Below are positions 49,633-59,500 of a stretch of 64,000 nucleotides of DNA, piece by piece (position 1 is the stretch's first letter; each line of letters starts with the position of its first letter). A program made the position numbers and the translations under genes. The stretch lies in contig NZ_AP017658.1 of NCBI RefSeq assembly GCF_002355855.1, forward strand, positions 44,911 to 108,910. The letters run 5' to 3'. A model generated the notes under the pieces. The model worked only from the letters and a program-made list of their open reading frames with translations, was not told where the DNA came from and ran no database searches. The DNA is from Sphingobium cloacae (lineage in GTDB: Bacteria > Pseudomonadota > Alphaproteobacteria > Sphingomonadales > Sphingomonadaceae).

Positions 49633-49780
49633 ATGTGCCGCATCCTCTGGCGAAAGGCGCGAAGGCGCTGTCGCGTCAGGCATTCATGACGCAGAGGACC
49701 TTAAGAAGGGCACCCGCAACCCGATCTCCCGATACGCACAGGACGGCATGAAAGCGCGTCGCATCGGAAGAGCCCGGCCG

Positions 49781-50521
49781 TCAGGCCTTCGACCGTGAGG
49801 CCAGATCTTGGGCCGCGTCGCGCTTGGCGGCTGCCGCCTTGCGTTCCGAATAGCGGTCCACGAGTTGATCGGCATGGCGACGTGTCAGCACCGTGAAGCG
49901 CACCAGCTCCTCCATGACGTCGACGATCCGGTCATAATAGCTTGAGGCACTGAGACGGCCGTCCTCGTCGAACTCCTTGAACGCCATAGCAATGCTCGAC
50001 TGGTTGGGGATGGTGAACATGCGCATCCACCGCCCGAGCAGCCGCAACGTGTTGACCGCGTTGAACGACTGCGATCCGCCCGAAACCTGCATGACGGCCA
50101 GGGTCCGGCCCTGGGTCGGACGCATGCCGCCGAATTCGAGCGGCAAATGGTCGATCTGCGCTTTCATGATGCCGGTGATCTGGCCGTGCCGTTCGGGACT
50201 GCACCAGACCATGCCCTCGGACCAAAGCGCATGCTCGCGAAGCTCATGCACCGCCGGGTGATCATCGTCCTTGATCTGGTCGGGGAGCGGGAGATCGGCC
50301 GGATCGAAGATCCGCACTTCGGCGCCGAAGAGGATGAGCAGCCGGGCCGCTTCCTCGACCGCGAAGCGACTGAACGACCGCTCGCGCAGCGAGCCGTAGA
50401 GGAGGAGGATGCGAGGTTTCGGCTCAAGCGCGCCGAGCCCGGCGGCGAGATCGGGCCGGATCATTGCACGGTCCAGCGCGGGCATGTGATCGGGTTCGGG
50501 AAGGATACGAAGACGCGACAT
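49781..50521 (-). CDS. arsH: ArsH organoarsenical oxidase (NADPH-FMN flavoprotein)
   Basis: 246 residues from [20 protein letters not shown]. The flavodoxin-like FMN loop is [40 protein letters not shown] and [20 protein letters not shown] are ArsH hallmarks. ArsH oxidises trivalent methylated and aromatic arsenicals and reduces oxygen or dyes. It is the last gene of the ars operon; its ATG overlaps the stop of arsN2 by one base. The C-terminal tail is lysine/alanine-rich. Confidence 0.95.
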   Translation of the reverse strand: MSRLRILPEPDHMPALDRAMIRPDLAAGLGALEPKPRILLLYGSLRERSFSRFAVEEAARLLILFGAEVRIFDPADLPLPDQIKDDDHPAVHELREHALWSEGMVWCSPERHGQITGIMKAQIDHLPLEFGGMRPTQGRTLAVMQVSGGSQSFNAVNTLRLLGRWMRMFTIPNQSSIAMAFKEFDEDGRLSASSYYDRIVDVMEELVRFTVLTRRHADQLVDRYSERKAAAAKRDAAQDLASRSKA

Positions 50522-50952
50522 CAGGCAATCCATTTGTACAAAAGGGCGGCGCTCGCCGGGCATAGCGATCGGAACTCGGCCGATTGCGCGATGACGGCAG
50601 GAACGTCGGTCCGTTCGGCTGTTTCATAGCCGTGACGGCGAAAGAAAGGCTCGGCGGTCGTGGTGAGCAGGTACAGGCTAGTCGCGCCCTCATCAGCTGC
50701 AGCGCGTTCGACTGCCGTGAGAATGGCACCGCCCAATCCGCATCCGCGCCGATCGGCCTTCACGACCAGCGAGCGCAGCAGGCGGTCGGAGCCGTCGCCT
50801 TCGATCCCGCCATAGCCGACAAGGCCAACATCATCCTCGAACCGAAAGAAGCGGCGTCCCGCCTCGGCGAGATCACTGGCAGGCAGACCCGCCGCGCTCA
50901 GCTCCGCCATCAGGTCGGAAAGCGACCTGGAATCCAGCAGTGTAGCGATCAT
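50521..50952 (-). CDS. arsN2: Arsenic resistance GNAT acetyltransferase ArsN2
   Basis: 143 residues from [24 protein letters not shown] elements: [40 protein letters not shown] (acetyl-CoA loop), [20 protein letters not shown]. The [10 protein letters not shown] and 'LLRSLVV' pieces are those of the ArsN2 group found in ars operons; ArsN1 detoxifies phosphinothricin-like arsenicals, and the substrate of ArsN2 is less certain. It overlaps the end of acr3 by four bases. The upstream extension of the frame is antisense to acr3 coding and not real. Confidence 0.85.
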   Translation of the reverse strand: MIATLLDSRSLSDLMAELSAAGLPASDLAEAGRRFFRFEDDVGLVGYGGIEGDGSDRLLRSLVVKADRRGCGLGGAILTAVERAAADEGATSLYLLTTTAEPFFRRHGYETAERTDVPAVIAQSAEFRSLCPASAALLYKWIA

Positions 50953-52016
50953 GCAGGAACGCGTTGCTCGTACCAGGGCCGCGTCTTCTTGACGATGCTG
51001 ACGACAGACAGCATTACCGGCACCTCGACCAGCACGCCCACCACGGTCGCGAGCGCGGCCCCGGAATTGAGGCCGAACAGGCTGATCGCGGCTGCAACCG
51101 CGAGCTCGAAGAAATTGGACGCGCCGATCAGCGCGGCCGGAGCGGCGACGCACCAGGCCACGCCGAAGCGCCGGCTGAGCCAATAGGCCAGGCCCGCATT
51201 GAAGTAGACCTGGATGAGGATGGGAATGGCAATCAGTGCGATGACCAGCGGATGAGCCAGGATCGCCGGGCCCTGGAAGCCGAACAGGAGGACGAGCGTC
51301 GTCAGCAGCGCAACCAGCGACACCGGCCCAAGCGTTGCCAGCAGCCGATCGAGCGCCGGCTGCCCGCCTGACGATAGCAACGCCCGACGAATGATCTGCG
51401 CGACGATGACGGGCACGACGATATAGAGCAGGACCGAGATGAGCAGCGTGTCCCAGGGCACTGTGATCGAGGCGACCCCGAGCAGCAGTCCGACCAGCGG
51501 TGCGAAGGCGAAGACCATGATCACGTCGTTGAGCGCCACCTGGCTCAGCGTATAGGTCGGCTCGCCGTCGCACAGGTTCGACCAGACGAACACCATCGCC
51601 GTGCAGGGGGCGGCGGCGAGCAGGATGAGCCCGGCGATATAGGCGTTGATCTCGCCCTGCGGCAGCAGCGGCCGGAAGAGCCATCCCAGGAACAGCGTGC
51701 CGAGCAGCGCCATTGAAAAGGGCTTCACCGCCCAGTTGATGAAGAGGGTGACGCCGACGCCCTTCCAGTGTTGGCGAACCGACCCCAACGCGCCGAGGTC
51801 GATCTTGAGCAGCATGGGGACGATCATCAGCCAGATCAGCACAGCCACGACCAGGTTCACGCGCGCGATCTCAGCCGATGCGATGGCTGCGAACAGATTC
51901 GGCAGCGAATAGCCGAGCGCGATGCCGACAGCGATGCAGAGCGCCACCCAGACGCTCAAATAGCGTTCGAAGCTGTTGATCGCCGGCTTGGGTCGTGCCG
52001 CAACGGTCGCGTTCAC
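50949..52016 (-). CDS. acr3: Arsenite efflux permease Acr3
   Basis: 355 residues with about ten membrane segments, starting with GTG at 52016 overlapping the arsC stop. Family markers: LPNLFAAIASAEIARVNLVV, LIWLMIVPMLLKIDLGALGS, NWAVKPFSMALLGTLFLGWL, and GLILLAAAPCTAMVFVWSNL with the essential cysteine of Acr3. It exports arsenite (and antimonite weakly) across the inner membrane using the proton gradient, completing detoxification after arsenate reduction. Confidence 0.96.
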   Translation of the reverse strand: MNATVAARPKPAINSFERYLSVWVALCIAVGIALGYSLPNLFAAIASAEIARVNLVVAVLIWLMIVPMLLKIDLGALGSVRQHWKGVGVTLFINWAVKPFSMALLGTLFLGWLFRPLLPQGEINAYIAGLILLAAAPCTAMVFVWSNLCDGEPTYTLSQVALNDVIMVFAFAPLVGLLLGVASITVPWDTLLISVLLYIVVPVIVAQIIRRALLSSGGQPALDRLLATLGPVSLVALLTTLVLLFGFQGPAILAHPLVIALIAIPILIQVYFNAGLAYWLSRRFGVAWCVAAPAALIGASNFFELAVAAAISLFGLNSGAALATVVGVLVEVPVMLSVVSIVKKTRPWYEQRVPA

Positions 52017-52453
52017 GCCCCGATCCTCTTGCCGGCGGCGTCGATGACCTGCTCGCCATCTTCCTTGGTGAAAGCCCCGCGCTGGGCGGACGGGAGAAGA
52101 TCGAGCACCTCTTCCGATGGACGGCAGAGTTTCACGCCGAGCGGCGACACAACGATTGGCCGGTTGATGAGGATCGGATGTTCGATCATCGCATCAATGA
52201 GCTGGTCATCGCTGAGCGTCGGATCGGCAAGACCCAGCTCGGCGAAGGGCGTGCCCTTCTCGCGGAGCAACTGGCGTGCGCTGATGCCCATGCGGGCGAT
52301 GAGCGAAACCAGGCGCGGGCGGTTGGGCGGCGTCTTGAGATATTCGATCACATGCGGCTCGATCCCGGCGTTGCGGATCATCGCCAGCGTGTTGCGCGAC
52401 GTCCCACACTCGGGATTGTGATAGATGACGATATCGATTGCGGCATTGCTCAT
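52013..52453 (-). CDS. arsC: Glutaredoxin-coupled arsenate reductase ArsC
   Basis: 146 residues from MSNAAIDIVIYHNPECGTSR. The catalytic cysteine is in NPECGTSRN (Cys16), and the arginine-rich arsenate pocket is in the NRPIVVSPLGVKLCRPSEEV part. ArsC/Spx fold of the R773 type. It overlaps both neighbours by four bases (GTGA and ATGA). A second, unrelated arsenate reductase is encoded directly upstream. Confidence 0.94.
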   Translation of the reverse strand: MSNAAIDIVIYHNPECGTSRNTLAMIRNAGIEPHVIEYLKTPPNRPRLVSLIARMGISARQLLREKGTPFAELGLADPTLSDDQLIDAMIEHPILINRPIVVSPLGVKLCRPSEEVLDLLPSAQRGAFTKEDGEQVIDAAGKRIGA

Positions 52454-52986
52454 GCGCTGGGTGCCTTTTCGCTTGGGAGGTCGGCGCGGCCCTGTTCCTT
52501 GCCGATCCGGTTCAGCCGGTTCTGTAGACTCATCTTGTCGAGGCCTTCGAACGGCAGGTTGGTGAACAGCGAGATGCGATTGAACAGCATCCTGTAAGTA
52601 TCGAAGAAGGCCGCGTGCTGCACCGTTTCGCTGTCCTCGATAGCGGCCGGATCGGGCACCCCCCAATTGGCGGTCAGCGGCTGCCCCGGCCAAACCGGGC
52701 AAAGCTCATTGGCGGCATTGTCGCAAACGGTGAACACGAAATCCAAGGACGGCGCATCGGGGCCGGAAAACTCTTCCCAGCTCTTCGAGCGGAACCGGCT
52801 TGCGTCGTAGTTCAGCTTCTCCAAGAGATGAATGGTGAACGGATGGACCTCGCCCTTGGGCTGGCTGCCGGCGCTGAACGATTTGAAACGGCCTAGCCCC
52901 TCACGGCTGAGGATCGCCTCGGCCATGATGGAACGGGCGGAATTGCCCGTGCAAAGAAACAGTACGTTCAACAGGCGATCCGTCAT
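52450..52986 (-). CDS. Low-molecular-weight phosphatase-type arsenate reductase
   Basis: 178 residues. The PTP loop VLFLCTGNSARSIMAEAIL (C12-x5-R18-S) and the catalytic acid VPDPAA identify the LMW-PTPase/thioredoxin-type ArsC family. FTVCDNAANELCPVWPGQPL contains further cysteines that could serve the redox relay. The C-terminal extension (residues about 140-178) is longer than in minimal members. Arsenate reduction is inferred from family and operon; a phosphatase role is the alternative. Confidence 0.88.
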   Translation of the reverse strand: MTDRLLNVLFLCTGNSARSIMAEAILSREGLGRFKSFSAGSQPKGEVHPFTIHLLEKLNYDASRFRSKSWEEFSGPDAPSLDFVFTVCDNAANELCPVWPGQPLTANWGVPDPAAIEDSETVQHAAFFDTYRMLFNRISLFTNLPFEGLDKMSLQNRLNRIGKEQGRADLPSEKAPSA

Positions 52987-52998
52987 GTTGATGTCCTT

Positions 52999-53337
52999 TC
53001 AGGCAGCACGACAGGCAAGCAGTTCATCCGCAAGTGGATGGCAGAGCTCGGCCCGGCCACCACAGCAGTCCTTGACGAGGAACAGCATCACGGAGCGTAG
53101 CGCATCGAGATCGGCGCGGTAGTTGATGATCCGGCTGCGCCGCTCGGATGTGACCAGGCCGGCACGCGCCAGGGTCGCCAAATGCACCGACATCGTGTTC
53201 TGCGGGACATCCAGCGCCTTGGCGACCTCGCCGGCGGGAAGGCCTTCGGGTTCGTGACGCACCAGAAGGCGGAAGGCGTCGAGGCGCGTGGCTTGGGCAA
53301 GCGCGCCCAACGCGACGATGACAGATTCGTTATCCAT
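52999..53337 (-). CDS. arsR: ArsR-family transcriptional repressor
   Basis: 112 residues from MDNESVIVALGALAQATRLD. Winged helix: DAFRLLVRHEPEGLPAGEVA, KALDVPQNTMSVHLATLARA and LVTSERRSRIINYRADLDAL. The classical ELCVCDL metal site in helix 3 is absent. Instead a C-terminal cluster KDCCGGRAELCHP (residues about 90-102) provides three cysteines, as in ArsR variants with a relocated arsenite site. First gene of the ars operon. The frame extends to 53418, but the operator palindrome overlaps the chosen start, fixing it at 53337. Confidence 0.92.
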   Translation of the reverse strand: MDNESVIVALGALAQATRLDAFRLLVRHEPEGLPAGEVAKALDVPQNTMSVHLATLARAGLVTSERRSRIINYRADLDALRSVMLFLVKDCCGGRAELCHPLADELLACRAA

Positions 53338-53360
53338 ATATCCACGATAGCGGATATATG
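53335..53360. promoter_or_regulatory. ArsR operator overlapping the arsR start
   Basis: Perfect 9-bp arms CATATATCC (53335-53343) and GGATATATG (53352-53360) separated by 8 bases. The AT-rich tract GGATATATTG continues to the right. The arms include the complement of the arsR start codon, so binding would block both transcription and the start site. Confidence 0.75.
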
Positions 53361-53389
53361 GATATATTGCAATCGGCGACATGGCGAGA

Positions 53390-54313
53390 TCAAGCAGCCG
53401 CCTGCTCGTCCAGATCATCCTCGCAAGCGAGATCGGTTGCCCGCAGCAGAAACCCGGCGGCTTCCTCGGCTCGCGCAGCCGCCGTCAGCAATGCGCGATT
53501 ATCCTTGCGCAAAATGGCGAGCCAGGATCCGATATAAGCCGCGTGGTCGTCGAGATGGGTGGTTGGGAGACCCACATCGGCGCCAACCAGCGCTGCTGTC
53601 AGTTCGGCGACCAACTCCTCGAACGCATATGCCTGATCGCCGAAGCGCTTCCCGAACGATCGGGCAAGCCGGGCTGGATGGCCTGTCCAGTGGCCGGCCT
53701 CATGCGCAATGGTGGCTGCCCAGGCGGCGCGCGTGTCGAATTGCTCGACCGGCGGCATGGTGATGACGTCCGCGCGCAGATCATAATAAGCACGATCGCC
53801 GCCGCATCGCAGCCGCGCGGGCAGCCGATCGACGAAGCGCTCCGCCCGCGGACCGAGCCGGTCGCCCGGCGGGACGAGGGAGAGGGCTTCGGGATAGAAA
53901 TCGCCCGGCAGTGTATCGATCTGATCGGCATTGAAGACCGCATAGGACCGCATGACCCGGCGCTGCTCATCGACGAGCTCACCCGGACGTTCGTAGGAAT
54001 CGACCTTCTTCGAATAGGCTTTGTAGAAGATCGCAAATTGCGACTGCTCACCGGCACGGACCTGCCCGCCGAGGCTTTGTGCTTGCCGATAGGTCATCCA
54101 GTAGCGGGACCGATAGCCGCACTGCTCGGCGGCCAGCCATAGCCAAAAGGTGTTCATGCCGCGATAGGGCTCGCCATTGGCGCGCAGCGGGCGCCCTTGC
54201 GCGGCGCATGATCGCCAGGGCCGTACCCAGGGACGCACACCGGCCTCGAGCCGGTCGATGATGGCGCGCGTGATGGTCTCGGCCGGCGAGGGCCGGCCCG
54301 ATGATTGGGTCAT
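53390..54313 (-). CDS. ardC: ArdC-like antirestriction protein (ssDNA-binding plus zinc metallopeptidase-like)
   Basis: 307 residues. The N-terminal ArcN/DUF1738 region contains ITRAIIDRLEAGVRPWVRPW, YRGMNTFWLWLAAEQCGYRS and YWMTYRQAQSLGGQVRAGEQ. The C-terminal zincin part contains HEAGHWTGHPARLARSFGKR (HExxH) and AYAFEELVAELTAALVGADV with the third ligand region. ArdC proteins protect incoming plasmid DNA from type I and IIC restriction during conjugation. Located between the ars operon and the backbone. Intact. Confidence 0.93.
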   Translation of the reverse strand: MTQSSGRPSPAETITRAIIDRLEAGVRPWVRPWRSCAAQGRPLRANGEPYRGMNTFWLWLAAEQCGYRSRYWMTYRQAQSLGGQVRAGEQSQFAIFYKAYSKKVDSYERPGELVDEQRRVMRSYAVFNADQIDTLPGDFYPEALSLVPPGDRLGPRAERFVDRLPARLRCGGDRAYYDLRADVITMPPVEQFDTRAAWAATIAHEAGHWTGHPARLARSFGKRFGDQAYAFEELVAELTAALVGADVGLPTTHLDDHAAYIGSWLAILRKDNRALLTAAARAEEAAGFLLRATDLACEDDLDEQAAA

Positions 54314-54362
54314 GGTGGATACTCCGCGAAAGAGCGGCTGTCTCAGCGCCGCCGATGAAGGG

Positions 54363-54392
54363 CGGCGGGCGACACGAAAGCGCCGCCCGCCG
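54363..54392. terminator. GC hairpin between the large ParB-like gene and ardC
   Basis: Perfect 9-bp arms CGGCGGGCG and CGCCCGCCG separated by 12 bases, 14 bases downstream of the stop of the 54406 gene on the minus strand. Probable terminator or transcript-end hairpin. Confidence 0.5.
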
Positions 54393-54405
54393 TTAGGCGT
54401 TCGCC

Positions 54406-56418
54406 TCAGGCGGCCTGTTCGAAGTCGCCAGCATCGCCATCGGGGGCGATCTCCCCTGCCCCGCCGTCGCTGTCGTCTTCATCGCTGAGGAAAGCGGAAT
54501 AGCTCCGGAAGCTTTCGGGCTTTTCGATCGCGCCGAACCGCATCTCGTCGGGCAGCCAGGAGAGCGCCTTTTCCCGGACTTCGGCCTCGACGATGCCCTG
54601 CCCCGAACAGAGCGCAGCGCAGGCATTGGCAAGGTCACCCTTCTTGGCGTCCTTGTATCGGCCGCGCAGCACCGGCCCGCCGATCTCGTCGAGCGCTTCG
54701 AGCATGACGTCCTTCTTCACCCGCCCGAAAAAGTTCTGGGCATCGGGCCGCCACCATTGCGCGACATCAATGTCGAGCAGCCGTCCGAGATGATCGTGGA
54801 AGCCGTTGCGGCGCCCGCCATCGTCGACGTTGAGTGTCGGCTCCAGCGTCTGCGCCATGACATGGGCGAGCCAATCGGCGCGCGCCTGTTCATCCAGTTG
54901 CCGGAAGGCATCGAAGCGGGACGACAGCGTGTTCCCGCCTGCCCAGCTCACATCGAGCGCCTGGCGCTGTTCGGTCAGGACATTGCTCGCCGCGCTACCT
55001 TCATCGCGGAAGCTGACGATCGGGAAGCTCGCGGCGGCGGCCTGCAACGTCGCGTGGTCCCGGACATAGCTGCTGGCGAACACCGTCCGGTGCGCCATCA
55101 GGAATATCGTGAGATCGAGCGCGAACCCGGCATCCGAGGCGACATGGGCTGCCAGGATCTGCCGGCGCTGGGTCGCGAGTTCGTCAACCAGCGTCGCGCT
55201 GAGCCGGGAGGCCGCGACCTTGCCGGACGGTGCTTCGGGTTCTGCATCCTCGCCCGCCTGCCGGATGGCGCGCTCGCTGAACATGCGGCTGTGCACCCGC
55301 GGACTGCCATCGGGCGCCAGATAGATGAAGGTGCCCAGCTGGTCCTTGATCGCATCATCGACCATCGTGCGCGACGCCTCGATCGTATCGAGTTCCCGCT
55401 CGATGTCGGCGAGACGCGCCGAAGCCGCCTCGGCCTCGGGCGTGCCGTCCTCGAGTTCGGTCTCAAGTTCGCGGATGAGCGCGTCGCCCTCATCCGAGAG
55501 ACTATCGACGCGCTCCTGCTCGTCCCCGCTCAATTCGCGCAGCGGCGGATGATATTCGTGGAGCTGGCACTCCGTATCATAGGGCACATGCGTCGCGAGA
55601 ACCGGCGTCACGAACGCCAGCTTCTGTTCGGCAGCGAGCGCTTCCGCGGCCGCTTCAAGCTTCTGGGCGGCCAGCTGCTCGATGAGCTCCACGTCGATCC
55701 AGCTCTCGTCCACATCTTCACCGAACAGGTCGCGCTCGATCCGGCCGCCCGCGCCGACATAGGCCTCGCGGCCGACGAACCGTGCCTTGGCGTCGGTCGC
55801 CTTGACCGTTCCGTTGAGGAGCGCACGGCGGATATTGTCGGGATTGTCGCCATAATAGGACCGGCTCATGCTCTCGAACACGCGCGCCTGGCGATCGACG
55901 TCGGGCGTGACGGCATAAGCCTGGGCGACCCCCAGCGTGATCTCGCCCGCCGCCAGCGCCGCGAATACGAGAGGAGCCAGTTCGGCAAGCCGTACCCGCT
56001 GCTCAACGAAGCGGGTCGTGACGCCGAAACGTTTCGCCACATCCTCGGCACTCGCGCCCTTGTCGAGGAAGTGCTTGAAAGCCGAGCACTCATCCGCCGG
56101 GTTCATCGCGACGCGGTGGAAATTCTCGGCAAGGCTCGCTTCGGCCGATCCAGCATCATCCTCGAGCACCAGCACCTGAACCTCATGGTCCCCGGCAAGC
56201 CGACCTGAATCGATCAGCCGCTGGAGCGCCCGCAAGCGGCGGCCACCCGCCTTGACGGTGAAATGTCCTGCCTTCTTGAGCGGCGTGACCACGAGATTCT
56301 GCAACAGGCCATGCGCGGCGATATTGTCGGCGAGGCTGTCGAGGTCGGCATCGCGATTGGATTTGCGGACATTGTCCTTCGAGAGCGAGAGGTTCTTGAC
56401 CTTCACGGACTGGATCAT
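54406..56418 (-). CDS. Large ParB/Srx-domain plasmid protein (670 residues)
   Basis: Starts MIQSVKVKNLSLSKDNVRKS. N-terminal ParB nuclease-like/CTPase-type domain: VKVKNLSLSKDNVRKSNRDA, LADNIAAHGLLQNLVVTPLK and SLAENFHRVAMNPADECSAF, then a KorB-type helix-turn-helix (SAEDVAKRFGVTTRFVEQRV, residues about 118-137). The remaining 500 residues are family-specific, with acidic linkers and a C-terminal LRGRYKDAKKGDLANACAAL region. Such ParB-like proteins without a paired ParA are typical of this plasmid backbone, beside the helicase and Toprim genes. A role in copy segregation or global regulation is inference. Confidence 0.88.
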   Translation of the reverse strand: MIQSVKVKNLSLSKDNVRKSNRDADLDSLADNIAAHGLLQNLVVTPLKKAGHFTVKAGGRRLRALQRLIDSGRLAGDHEVQVLVLEDDAGSAEASLAENFHRVAMNPADECSAFKHFLDKGASAEDVAKRFGVTTRFVEQRVRLAELAPLVFAALAAGEITLGVAQAYAVTPDVDRQARVFESMSRSYYGDNPDNIRRALLNGTVKATDAKARFVGREAYVGAGGRIERDLFGEDVDESWIDVELIEQLAAQKLEAAAEALAAEQKLAFVTPVLATHVPYDTECQLHEYHPPLRELSGDEQERVDSLSDEGDALIRELETELEDGTPEAEAASARLADIERELDTIEASRTMVDDAIKDQLGTFIYLAPDGSPRVHSRMFSERAIRQAGEDAEPEAPSGKVAASRLSATLVDELATQRRQILAAHVASDAGFALDLTIFLMAHRTVFASSYVRDHATLQAAAASFPIVSFRDEGSAASNVLTEQRQALDVSWAGGNTLSSRFDAFRQLDEQARADWLAHVMAQTLEPTLNVDDGGRRNGFHDHLGRLLDIDVAQWWRPDAQNFFGRVKKDVMLEALDEIGGPVLRGRYKDAKKGDLANACAALCSGQGIVEAEVREKALSWLPDEMRFGAIEKPESFRSYSAFLSDEDDSDGGAGEIAPDGDAGDFEQAA

Positions 56419-56529
56419 CGGTTGTCTCCTTCGAGGGTTGCGCCGACCTCGTCGGCCGGCTTGAGCCACTCAGGCCCACCCGGCCGAAGGCCCCCTCCCC
56501 TCTCTTCGGTCGCTTGGCGCGGCCGCGGG

Positions 56530-59500
56530 TCAGTCCGTGATCCTGGCGAGGATCTCGAGGGCGCGGCTCGGGGGAACGAACAGCCGCGTGCGGTGCTGGA
56601 TGATCTCGGTGAAGCAGCCCGCCGCCTTGAGATGCGGCAGCGCCTCGGGCTTCCAGTCCAGCAATTCGAGGCGTTGATCGCCGGCGACCAAGGCGCGCTT
56701 CAGCCGCAGCGCTCCGATCGGCATGATCTCGCCCGAGGTGCGGACGTGCTCGACCCGCGCGCCGAGGTCGATCTCGACATGGGCCGCGATGCCGAATGCG
56801 CTGGCAATCCGCTCAACCAGCGGCGCCGGAATAAGACGCCCGAGAAGCGACTGGCCGTCATCGCTCGTCAGCCGCCAGACCTGGACATGATCGTCGGGCA
56901 GCTTGCCCCACACCGGAAGCAGCAGGCCAGTGACCAGATAGATGATCTGCGTGCGCGTCTGCGCCGCCATTGCGTCGCATTCGGCCTGCCAGGCTTCGTC
57001 GAAGCTCGCCCGGTCCACGTCGGTCCAATGGGTTTCGGCGAAGAGGTCCTGCCGGTGCCGTTCGGTGCGCGTCGGCCGCACCAGCTCATAGCGGCGCACG
57101 GTCCGCCCCTCTTCGTCCGTCAGCGAGAAGGTCGGCCGGCAAATGGCGGCCTTGCCGGAACGCGGGTTGATCAACCCGCGCGCTTCCGGGTCGGCCAGAA
57201 GCCAATGCGCTCGCTCCAGGGTCAGCGGCCGATATCGCTCCTCGGTTTCGATACGCAGGATCTCGGTTTCGGCGCCGCTCACGGGATCGCGCCGGATCAC
57301 CGTCCGGTCGAGGATCGAAATACGGTCGGCCGCGATCGTTTCGACGCCAAGATCGAGGGTGCCGGCCTCGCGTGCCTTTTCCACCCGTGCTTCGATCAAG
57401 CCGAGATATTCGTCGAAGATCGCGTTCTGCAGGTCGATGCGCAGCGCCAGGATGCGGTTCAACCACCGCTGGATCGTGGGCAAGGTCTCGGTGAGCCCCC
57501 CGCCCTCCCCGGCCAGGTTCAAACCGGTGAGCGCCTGGAACTGATCGAAGTGGACCGATTGGAGTTTTGCCTGGAACAGCAGGCGAAACCACTGGTCGAG
57601 CGATTCCCGCGCGAAGTCGGACTCCAGATTGTCGCGGGGGTCGAAAAGTCCCTGCCCGCCGGTCTGGCGTTGGCCACGGGTCAGCGCGCCCAGGCTGTCG
57701 AGGCGCCGGGCGATGGTCGAGATGAACCGCCGTTCGCCACGGCAATCGGTGGAAACGGGCCGAAACAAGGGCGGGCAGGCTTGGTGGGTGCGGTGCGTGC
57801 GGCCCAGCCCCTGGATCGCCGCGTCCGCGCGCCAACCGGGCTCGAGGAGATAGTGAATGCGGCGGCTCTGATTGGGCGCGTCGAGGCTGGCGTGGTAACT
57901 CCGCCCCGTGCCGCCGGCGTCGGAGAAGATCAGGATGCGCTTTTCGCCGCGCATGAAGATGTCGGTCTCCGCGAGGTTCGTGCGCGCGCTGCGCCGTTCG
58001 ATCCGCTGACGGCCGTCGGCATCGACGACGATCCGCCGGCTGCGGCCCGTCACCTCGGCCACAGCCTCCGTCCCGAAATGCCCGATTATGTGATCGAGCG
58101 CCGAGCCGACGACCGGCAGCGCACAGAGTTGCTCGAGGAGCTGGTCGCGCATGGCCATCGCTTCCCGGCACAGCACGGGCTGCCCGGCCTCGTCGATCAT
58201 CGGTTCCGAGCGCACCGTGCCGCTATCGTCGGTATAGGTGCGCATCTGGCGCACGGGAAAGGCCGCGGTCAGATAATCGACCAGGAATTCGCGCGGGGAC
58301 AGCTCGATATCGAGCCAGGCGCGCTCCTCGGGGGACAGGTCGGCAAGGGCACGATCGAGCATCGCTTCCGAGGTCGACACGAGCTGGACGACGGCGCAGT
58401 CGCCGCGCGCGAGATCGGCGGCGATCGCCGGGATCAGCGAGGGCAGCTTCATCGACAGCAGGATCTGGCCGAAGAAGCGTTGCTTGGTCGATTCGAAGAT
58501 CGACAATGCCGCGGCCTTCGCGCCGCTATTATAGGTGGCACCGCTGAAGCCGTCGGTGACGCGCGTGGCGGCGAGCGCGGCCTGCAGATTGTTGTGAATG
58601 ATCGCCCAGGCATCGGCATAGGCATTGTAGACGGCGATCTGTTCTTCGCTGAGCCGATGCTCGAGGATGTCATATTCGACGCCGGCGAAGCTGAGCGCCC
58701 GCGCGGCATAGAGGCCCTGCGCTTTGAGGTCGCGGGCGATCAACTCCATCGCCGCGATGCCGCCTCGGCGCAGGGATTCCACGAAGGCCCGCCGGTCGGC
58801 GAAGGCCGTCTGCGGTCCCCACAATCCGAGGCGTGTCGCATAGGCAAGATTGTTGACATCCGAGGCGCCCGTCGCCGAGGCGTAGAGAATCCGGGCGCGC
58901 GGAGCGAGATTTTGCAGGCGGACGCCGGCAATGCCCTGCTCGGACCCTTTCGTGGCGCCGAACCGGCCCTCGCCGCCGGCCACCCCGGCCATTTCATGCG
59001 CCTCGTCGAAAACGATGACGCCGCTGAAATCCTCACCCATCCATTCGATCAGCTGGCGCAGCCGCGTGCCCCTGTCGCCGCGGTTGGAGCGCAGGGTGGC
59101 ATAGGTCAGGAAGAGGATCCCATCGCCCAGCGCGATCGGGGTGCCGAGCTTCCACTGGTTGAGATGCTGGATGTCGAGCGGCAAGCCGCCAAGCGCCGAC
59201 CAGTCCCGGCGAGCGTCTTCGACCAGCGTCTCGCTCTTGGATATCCAGAGGTGGCGGCGGTTGCCACGCAACCACTGGTCGAGGATGACGCCTGCCACCT
59301 GCCGCCCCTTGCCGGCGCCCGTGCCATCGCCAAGGAAAAAGCCGGTCCGATAGGCGTTACCGGCCTCTGCCGGCGACAGCGAAAGACCCTCCTCGCTGGA
59401 TATGAACCGCCCGGGAAGATCGCGCTCGAACGCCGCGCCAGCGTAGATCAGCGTTTCGAGCTGCGCGTCCGAGAGCAGGCCGTCGTCCAGGATCCTGGCC

